Below, piece after piece: positions 58,873-64,000 of a stretch of DNA of 64,000 nt. The stretch lies in the NCBI GenBank assembly GCA_028751075.1, contig JAQZDA010000011.1:1-64000 (forward strand), given 5' to 3'. Each line of letters begins with the position of its first letter. Within the stretch, counting starts at the first letter, position 1. The stretch comes from Euryarchaeota archaeon Ods02. GTDB taxonomy: Archaea > Halobacteriota > Halobacteria > Halobacteriales > Halorutilaceae. Below the pieces are notes generated by a model, which saw only the letters and a list, made by a program, of their open reading frames with translations, ran no database searches and had not been told where the DNA came from. Made by a program: the position numbers and the translations under genes.

Positions 58873-60588
58873 TCATTCTAGCTCTTCGACAGGTAGCTCC
58901 CTGTACCGTGAAATCTCGGGGAAGTAGTCGAGCTGAAGCGTGGAGTCGCTGACTCCCTCGGCGCCCTGCATCTCGACGAACCGTCGGGCTACGACGGCGA
59001 GCCTCCCGTCGTCGTCCTCCTCGATGGCTTCCTCCCCACGATTCAGAAGCAGGGCGCCGGAGTACGTCCTGTATATCTCGTCGGCTAGGCGTTTCGCGTA
59101 AAGCTCCGCGTGATCCCTCCCCGACGACGCCACGGTGTCGACGGAGGTTTCGAGGCTGTCGCGCCAGCCGTGAACCTCCTCGCTGACGTCTTCGAGATAA
59201 CCGTGTTCGACGTCCGCGAGCAGGCTATCGACGCGGTCCAGGAGGGTTTCGTGCGCTCTCTCTTTGTACATGGCGCGGAGGACGTCGAGCGACAGGATGT
59301 TCGACGTTCCCTCCCATATCGGCGCCACCTGTGCGTCACGCAGCAGGCGTTCCGTAGGATGGGTCTCGACGTAGCCGTTGCCGCCGAGGACCTCCATCGC
59401 GTAAGACGCGGTCTCCACAGCGAGTTCGCCGGTGTGGTACTTCGCGACGGGGACGAGCATCCGCATCAGCTCGTAGCTCTCCTGGTCGTCGCCGCGGTAG
59501 TGGCCGTCGAACGCTTCGGCAGCGCTGAAGGTGAAAGCGGTGGCGGCGTCGTGCCGGACGGTCATGTCGACGAGGTCCGCCCGCATGAGAGGGTGCTGGT
59601 CGATGGGGTCGCCGAAGGCCTCGCGGTCGGCTGCGTAGGTCTTGGCTTCGAGGATGGAGCGTGCGATACCTCCGCAGCTTCCGAAGGCGTTGGTGAGGCG
59701 TTCGTAGTTCAGCATCGCGGTCATGTACTTGAAGCCGCGTTCCTCGTCGCCGACGAGGTAGCCGCGCGCGCCCTCCAGCTCTACCTCGCCGGTGGGGACG
59801 CTCTTGGTGCCGAGCTTGTCCTTCAGCCGCTTCATCCTGAGGCTGTTGGGTTCACCGTCGTGTTCGGGCGGCACGACGAACATCGACAGCCCCGAGGTTC
59901 CTTCGGCTGCATCGGGGGTTCGGGCGAGCACGAGGGGGACGTCGGCGTCGACGTTGCTGCAGAACCACTTGTCACCCGTCAACCGGTAGCAGTCTTCTTC
60001 GCTGTCCCATTCCGCAGTGGTCTCGTTGGCTCCGACGTCGCTGCCTCCCTGCACCTCGGTGATGAACATCGCGCCCTGGCTGACGTCGTCGATGTCGCGG
60101 CTCGTCAGGGCTTCTAACCTGTCTTCGTGGCCGTCGGCGAAAAGCTCCAGCACCAGTGCGGCGCCCGCCGTCATGGAGACGCCGCAGGCGAGGCCTACGT
60201 CGCTGTAGCAAGTGAGGTAGTGGTAGCAGAGGCTGTAGGACAAGGGCATGGGTTCCTCCAGAGCGGGGGGTGCCTGGAAGCTGTCGGCTACGGCTCCGTG
60301 TTCGAACGTCAGACGTTCGTTCTCCAGGTGCTCGCGGGGGTAGTCTACGTCGTTCACGACGTCGCCGACGGGGCCGTAGGTATCTAGCTCTGGTGGGTGG
60401 CTGTCGACTGCGTCGCTGTTGTCGGCGATCGTGTAGCCCATGATCTCGCCGAAGTCATGGAGGCGTTCTCTCGCGTACTCGAGCTCTTCATCTTGGAAGA
60501 GGTGTTCTACCTCGCGTCGGAGTGCGGGGTCGTAGCTCCAGTAGTTGACGTGTCTGCCTTCCTCGGGTTCGCTGTAGTCGACGGCCAT
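58873..60588 (-). CDS. AidB-like acyl-CoA dehydrogenase
   Basis: A 571-residue acyl-CoA dehydrogenase of the AidB/isovaleryl type, larger than the usual about 380-residue enzymes because of extra N- and C-terminal helices. Motifs: GAMFITEVQGGSDVGANET, GDKWFCSNVDADV, NYERLTNAFGSCGG, and the catalytic Glu in APIWEGTSNI. AidB in E. coli is part of the alkylation-damage response. It has no lipid-gene neighbours here. Minus-strand TATA-like TTCTTATG is about 34 bases before the ATG. Confidence 0.88.
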   Translation of the reverse strand: MAVDYSEPEEGRHVNYWSYDPALRREVEHLFQDEELEYARERLHDFGEIMGYTIADNSDAVDSHPPELDTYGPVGDVVNDVDYPREHLENERLTFEHGAVADSFQAPPALEEPMPLSYSLCYHYLTCYSDVGLACGVSMTAGAALVLELFADGHEDRLEALTSRDIDDVSQGAMFITEVQGGSDVGANETTAEWDSEEDCYRLTGDKWFCSNVDADVPLVLARTPDAAEGTSGLSMFVVPPEHDGEPNSLRMKRLKDKLGTKSVPTGEVELEGARGYLVGDEERGFKYMTAMLNYERLTNAFGSCGGIARSILEAKTYAADREAFGDPIDQHPLMRADLVDMTVRHDAATAFTFSAAEAFDGHYRGDDQESYELMRMLVPVAKYHTGELAVETASYAMEVLGGNGYVETHPTERLLRDAQVAPIWEGTSNILSLDVLRAMYKERAHETLLDRVDSLLADVEHGYLEDVSEEVHGWRDSLETSVDTVASSGRDHAELYAKRLADEIYRTYSGALLLNRGEEAIEEDDDGRLAVVARRFVEMQGAEGVSDSTLQLDYFPEISRYRELPVEELE

Positions 60589-60696
60589 ACCTGTGTTTGA
60601 CGGAAGATGTGCATAAGAAGTTCGCCGGATGTACTTGGAGGGTAAACCTTCGTCGACAAGTGTATCGTCGGCGCTGCAGCTGGGTTACTTCGCGGG

Positions 60697-60705
60697 ATTA
60701 AACTT
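60697..60705 (+). promoter_or_regulatory. TATA-like element of the nitroreductase gene
   Basis: GATTAAACT is centred 27 bases before the ATG at 60728, which favours that start over a longer in-frame reading from 60629. Confidence 0.45.
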
Positions 60706-60727
60706 CGTAGCAGCCGTTGACGGTAGT

Positions 60728-61345
60728 ATGGAAACCGAGGAAGCCATCCGAAGCCGTAGGTCTGTGCACGAGTACACGTCGGAGGAAGTCGACGACGACA
60801 CCCTGAAGTCCATCTTCGAGCTCGTGAGGTGGTCGCCGTCGAGCTACAACCTCCAGCCCTGGGAGTTCCTCGTCGTCCGTGACGAAGAAGGGAAGGAGAC
60901 CCTGAAGGACTGTGCCTACGGTCAGGAGCACGTCACCGACGCAGGCGCAGTCGTGGTGGTGTTCGGCGACAGGGACCGCGGAGCCCACGCGGAGGAGGTC
61001 TTCAGAAATGAAGCCGAGAAAGGCTACCGCGACCCCGACACCGTCGACGACATGATCCAGAAGTTCCAGGATGAAGGCTGGCAGGGCAACGACGAGTGGG
61101 CGATGCAGTCCAGCATGATAGCGGCGACGACGTTGATGTACGCGGCGTGGAGCGAAGGCGTCGCCTCGTGTCCCATGGGAGGCTGGGACGGCGACGCCAT
61201 CCGGGAGGAGTTCGACGTTCCTGAGTCATGGAAGCCGGTGTTGATGGTGACGCTGGGGTACGTCGACCGCGACGGCGACGAATGGAACCGAGAGAGGAAG
61301 TACAGGCGGTCGACTGATGAGTTCGTACACCTCGACGGGCTTTAG
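60728..61345 (+). CDS. Nitroreductase-family flavoprotein
   Basis: A 205-residue nitroreductase-like FMN protein. Signature segments: IRSRRSVHEYTSEEVDDDTL, VRWSPSSYNLQPWEFLVVRD and WSEGVASCPMGGWDGD near the C-terminus, followed by KPVLMVTLGYVDRDGDEW. The family reduces nitro compounds or quinones with NAD(P)H; the native substrate is unknown. The stop is followed by the RNase P RNA gene on the other strand. Confidence 0.87.
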   Translation: METEEAIRSRRSVHEYTSEEVDDDTLKSIFELVRWSPSSYNLQPWEFLVVRDEEGKETLKDCAYGQEHVTDAGAVVVVFGDRDRGAHAEEVFRNEAEKGYRDPDTVDDMIQKFQDEGWQGNDEWAMQSSMIAATTLMYAAWSEGVASCPMGGWDGDAIREEFDVPESWKPVLMVTLGYVDRDGDEWNRERKYRRSTDEFVHLDGL

Positions 61346-61378
61346 CTGCAGCTGTACAACGATCTGGATGAAGATGTA

Positions 61379-61765
61379 GGCGGAGGGGAGTAAGCCCCCT
61401 TCTGTTCGCGGCGGCATTCGGCTGGACCCGTTCTGGGTCTCGCCCTCCTTGCGGCAGGGTGAAGCGCCGACGCATGCAGCGGGACTACCTTGTGTGCGTC
61501 GGCTTGCACCGGTGGGGGTTCGTCGTTCCAGCGCTCCCACTCCGTCTTCCCTCTGCGGGTTAACGCACCCGGTCTCGCGACGGGTTCCGCGCGCGTCGTC
61601 GGTCGGGAGTGGACGTGTCGTCTCTGTTCGAGAGCCGCCTCTCTCGAGGCCTCGGCTCCAGTCCCGGGCTTCGGGACCGTCGGATCGCCCGACGTCGCCG
61701 AGCCACCTGTCCCGCGGTGGGGGGACTTTCCTCGTGAGATCCACGGGAGCCGCCCTCCCTCCGCC
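61379..61765 (-). ncRNA. rnpB: RNase P RNA (archaeal type A)
   Basis: On the minus strand the catalytic RNA of RNase P is recognisable by its two universal blocks: GAGGAAAGTCC (plus coordinates 61723-61733, conserved region I) near the 5' end and ACAGAAGGGGGCTTAC (61390-61405, conserved region V) near the 3' end. The ends are set by the terminal P1 helix: GGCGGAGGG (minus strand, 61757-61765) pairs perfectly with CCCTCCGCC (61379-61387), giving about 387 nt. GC-rich inverted repeats inside fit the other helices. A minus-strand TTAA element (61791-61797) lies about 28 bases upstream. No protein is encoded here, although open frames cross it in several directions. Confidence 0.92.
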
Positions 61766-61982
61766 GTAACGTTAAGTTGAGCGCGCGCGGTTAAGTTGGC
61801 TTCGGTGAAGCCGGATGAACAGGTTTGTGCATCACGGATGAATCTTTACGAGACTCCGATGAATGATTGTCCAACAGAGAAGGAAGACATGGTGGCTCTG
61901 GTAGACGGGCGTCTAAACGTGGGGAAAAAATATACCTCTCTGGCGCGTATGACGTAACGATGACAGCAGGAGGGAGTGCGGC
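61766..61982. other. Intergenic region between RNase P RNA and the AMMECR1 gene
   Basis: Holds the probable minus-strand TATA of rnpB, a direct repeat GTTAAGTTG (61770-61778 and 61790-61798) around a CG run, and AAAAAATATA (61925-61934), a likely TATA for the AMMECR1 gene. AGCAGGAGGGAG just before the TTG at 61983 is a ribosome site. Nothing else is seen. Confidence 0.4.
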
Positions 61983-62588
61983 TTGTCCGAACTGACAGCA
62001 GAGAAGGGGAGCAAAGCAGTCGAGCTAGCTCGGTGTTCGATGGAGTCCTACGTAGCTAACGGCAAAAGAGAACGCCCGGGATGCATGAAGGACGTGTTCT
62101 ACGACCGGCTCGGCGCGTCGGTGAAGCTGCGTTCCACCCGCGGCAGGGAGAGAGTCCGTGGAAGCGGAGTATCCTACAAACGAGACAAACACCTGTCGGA
62201 GGCTATCGTGGACGCGGTGATAGAGGCGTCGAGCGAGAAGTCCGGCACCGACGAGCTCAGCAAGTGCGAGCTCGACAACGTATCGGTGACGCTCTGCGTC
62301 CTCGACTCCATCGAACACGTTGAACAACCGTCGGAGGAGCTGAACCTCGGGAGACACGGCATCATCGTGGAGGGTAAGGAGAGCTCCAGCTGGCTGATGC
62401 CGACGGTGCCCCTCGAACGCGGATGGAGCGTGGAGGAAGCTCTCGACAGGACGTCGTGCAAAGCCCGGTTAGACCGTGGAGCCTGGAGGAACGGCTCAGT
62501 CGAGGTATACAGCTTCGAAGCCCAGATATTCCAGGAAGAGGAACCCGACGGCGAAGTAGACGAGGTCGAGCTAGCTGCGAGAGCCTGA
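61983..62588 (+). CDS. AMMECR1-domain protein
   Basis: A 201-residue protein of the AMMECR1 family, whose human member is linked to a contiguous-gene syndrome but whose molecular function is unknown. The family start LTAEKGSKAVELARCSMESY is followed by GKRERPGCMKDVFYD, LDSIEHVEQPSEELNLGRHG and GSVEVYSFEAQIFQE. TTG start with a strong GGAGG 10 bases before it; no ATG is in a comparable position. Archaeal AMMECR1 genes often stand alone, as here. Confidence 0.83.
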   Translation: MSELTAEKGSKAVELARCSMESYVANGKRERPGCMKDVFYDRLGASVKLRSTRGRERVRGSGVSYKRDKHLSEAIVDAVIEASSEKSGTDELSKCELDNVSVTLCVLDSIEHVEQPSEELNLGRHGIIVEGKESSSWLMPTVPLERGWSVEEALDRTSCKARLDRGAWRNGSVEVYSFEAQIFQEEEPDGEVDEVELAARA

Positions 62589-62664
62589 ACTCCCCAATAC
62601 CACCCCGCCCGCGAAAACATCCCCCGAGCACCCGATGGATTACGCCGACTAGTCTCTGAAGCAC

Positions 62665-63804
62665 CTATACCCTGTCTTCTAAGACGTGCTCCTCGAACAA
62701 CGGCTGGAACGACGTCGCACGCTCCCTCGCCTCCTCCAGATCGAACTCCCAGACCATTTCCCCGTCGTCTAACACCTGCACGTACTCGGTGTCGACGTCC
62801 TCGCCCGCCGGCACCGCGTGGTCGACGCCGTCTTCGTCGCGGACGACGTCCTTCGCCCCGCTCTTCTCCCCGCGTTTCGCCGCGGGCTCCCCCTCCACCT
62901 CTACGATGTCGAGCGAGAGGTCGACGGGTGAAGCGCTGGCTATGGAGCCACCGACTCCGAAGCCGTCTGCGACGTGGTTTAGCTCCTTTACCTCGTCTAC
63001 GCCGATGCCTCCGCTGACGAAGACGTCGACGTCGTCGTAACCTCTTATGTCGAGCTCCCACCTGACCTCCTCCGCTATCTCCCTCATGCTGCCGCGACGG
63101 CTGCCGGTGGTGTCGAGACGGACTCCGTCGAGCGCGTCCCCCAATGCTTCCGCGGCGTCGACGGACTCCTTCTTCTCGTCCAGGTAGGTGTCACACAGCA
63201 TTATCCTGGGGACGTCTTCGTCGACGACGCGGTCGAAGCCCCTCCAGGCGCGTCTCTGGCTCCCGAGAGCTATCACGAGGGCGTGCGGCATCGTCCCACC
63301 TGCTTCGAGCCCCACCTCCTCCGCGCCGGCGACGTGAGACACCATGTCGGCGCCTCCGATGTACGCCGACCGCTCGATCATCGCCGCCGTCGATGGATGC
63401 TCCCGTCGGGTGCCGAAGCTCGCTACGGTGGAGTCCCCCGAGGCGGCGACGACCTCCGCCGTAGAGGTGGCGACGGCCGAAGATCTGCAGGTGAAACCGA
63501 GGAGGGAGGTCTCGAAACGTCCGAACTCCGTGTACCGGCCCTCCAGCCGCATCACCGGTGAGTTCTGGAAAGCGGAACCCTCCGGCAGCGCGTACAGGTC
63601 GACGTCCCTGCCCTCCAGCATCTTCGCGACGTCTTCGAGCCCCGTGAACAGATGCGGGCTGTCGACGGCTTCACCTACCTCCGCGACGACGTAGGGATCC
63701 TCGCCTTCGTCTTCGAGTATCTCCTCCGTCCGTAGGAAGTACGCGTCCGTCGCACGTCCGCTGTCGATGTCTTCCTCCGGTACGACGTCGTAGCCCATGG
63801 TCAT
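62665..63804 (-). CDS. pncB: Nicotinate phosphoribosyltransferase
   Basis: A 379-residue NAPRTase, which makes nicotinate mononucleotide for NAD salvage. Family segments include SGRATDAYFLRTEEIL, FGRFETSLLGFTCRSSAVAT, ASFGTRREHPSTAAMIERSA, YIGGADMVSHV and the PRPP-like loop VFVSGGIGVDEVKEL. The His corresponding to the phosphorylated residue is in RREHPS. GTTATG on the minus strand is about 28 bases before the start. Confidence 0.9.
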   Translation of the reverse strand: MTMGYDVVPEEDIDSGRATDAYFLRTEEILEDEGEDPYVVAEVGEAVDSPHLFTGLEDVAKMLEGRDVDLYALPEGSAFQNSPVMRLEGRYTEFGRFETSLLGFTCRSSAVATSTAEVVAASGDSTVASFGTRREHPSTAAMIERSAYIGGADMVSHVAGAEEVGLEAGGTMPHALVIALGSQRRAWRGFDRVVDEDVPRIMLCDTYLDEKKESVDAAEALGDALDGVRLDTTGSRRGSMREIAEEVRWELDIRGYDDVDVFVSGGIGVDEVKELNHVADGFGVGGSIASASPVDLSLDIVEVEGEPAAKRGEKSGAKDVVRDEDGVDHAVPAGEDVDTEYVQVLDDGEMVWEFDLEEARERATSFQPLFEEHVLEDRV

Positions 63805-63827
63805 GTTCTACATCTGTGGTCCGTGGA

Positions 63828-63836
63828 ACATAACTT
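63828..63836 (-). promoter_or_regulatory. TATA-like element of the nicotinate phosphoribosyltransferase gene
   Basis: AAGTTATGT on the minus strand is centred 28 bases before the ATG at 63804. Confidence 0.4.
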
Positions 63837-63901
63837 GACCGGAGGTTCAGACGAGCCGTGCACTGGTTGATGCGGCGGAGACGCTTCGGAGGAAACACGT
63901 C

Positions 63902-63910
63902 GTTTTATCC
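63902..63910 (+). promoter_or_regulatory. TATA-like element of dphB
   Basis: GTTTTATCC is centred 28 bases before the ATG at 63934. Confidence 0.4.
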
Positions 63911-63933
63911 ATCGAGACGAGGTAGCAGAGGGT

Positions 63934-64000
63934 ATGCTAGAGTTCGTAGGCCTGGGTCTCTACGATGAGAGGGACGTCACCCTGAAGGGACGGGACGCCA
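63934..64000 (+). CDS. dphB: Diphthine synthase, N-terminal fragment cut by the window end
   Basis: Only the first 22 residues are in the window: MLEFVGLGLYDERDVTLKGR. This closely matches the SAM-binding start of archaeal diphthine synthase (VGLGLYD-x-x-D-x-x-x-KG), which methylates the diphthamide precursor on elongation factor 2. The remainder lies beyond position 64000. Confidence 0.85.
   Translation, partial: MLEFVGLGLYDERDVTLKGRDA

Noticed and set aside
61226-61769. Open frames on both strands over 61226-61769 (up to 172 codons)
   Set aside because: They lie across the RNase P RNA gene and show no protein family features; their length is due to high GC content.
1-64000. CRISPR array or cas genes
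   Set aside because: No regularly spaced repeats were found. The only Cas4-like domain is part of the Dna2-type protein.

Overview
This window reads as a chromosomal segment of a halophilic, haloarchaeon-like archaeon. Every predicted protein is rich in Asp and Glu. Most isolated genes start a few bases downstream of a TATA-like element centred about 27-33 bases before the start codon, a leaderless archaeal layout. The gene set is archaeal: an archaeal-type carB and dihydroorotase, DpsA, Dna2, a TRAM-domain RlmE, beta-RFAP synthase, GTP cyclohydrolase III, the RNase P protein Rnp4, archaeal RNase P RNA, Pcc1, ribosomal protein S15, diphthine synthase and many pilin-like proteins. ATA (Ile) and AGA/AGG (Arg) codons and the tetranucleotide CTAG are common. 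This is not typical of well-known Halobacteria and suggests (inference) a deep-branching or unusual halophile. No rRNA, tRNA, CRISPR array, integrase or intact transposase was found.

Layout. 0.2-15.8 kb: a YHS-domain metal permease split by one in-frame TAG, a SHOCT protein, Dna2, DpsA, an epimerase, an amidase, RlmE, an MscS channel coupled to dihydroorotase, a FAH-family hydrolase, an amino-acid permease coupled to a tandem Usp protein, and small membrane proteins. 15.9-19.0 kb: an ion-homeostasis group (MgtE-like carrier, TrkA-C regulator, CPA2 antiporter) with a truncated copy of the regulator gene upstream of mgtE. 19.0-20.5 kb: an AbrB/PIN toxin-antitoxin pair and a methyltransferase. 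20.6-26.8 kb: six minus-strand pilin-like genes in overlapping order, with two divergent pilin-like genes. 26.8-34.4 kb: a hydrolase, an amidohydrolase, a frameshift-damaged second toxin-antitoxin pair, acylphosphatase, a NOG1-type GTPase and carB. 34.5-46.3 kb: a UPF0182 membrane protein, two copies of a 46-49 bp hairpin repeat around a stand-alone Lrp/AsnC ligand domain, GTP cyclohydrolase III, beta-RFAP synthase, MtaD, YjbQ, a DUF885 peptidase, an acidic HEAT protein and a NifU-type protein.

46.4-56.9 kb: a DUF255/YyaL protein, RNase P protein Rnp4, and a lipid-type cluster. The cluster holds an acyl-CoA ligase, a HTH-10 regulator, an SCP2-domain protein, an acyl-CoA dehydrogenase, a ferritin-like oxidase with all the signature residues of R2-like ligand-binding oxidase (R2lox), a small acidic protein, a hotdog thioesterase, an unknown helical protein and a second SCP2 protein read toward it. 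This cluster is the best candidate in the window for an undescribed system. 56.3-64.0 kb: RdgB, S15/RecJ-like/Pcc1, an AidB-like dehydrogenase, a nitroreductase, RNase P RNA (minus strand), an AMMECR1 protein, nicotinate phosphoribosyltransferase and the start of dphB.

All identifications rest on reading protein motifs and gene order; no database search was run. DUF numbers are from memory.
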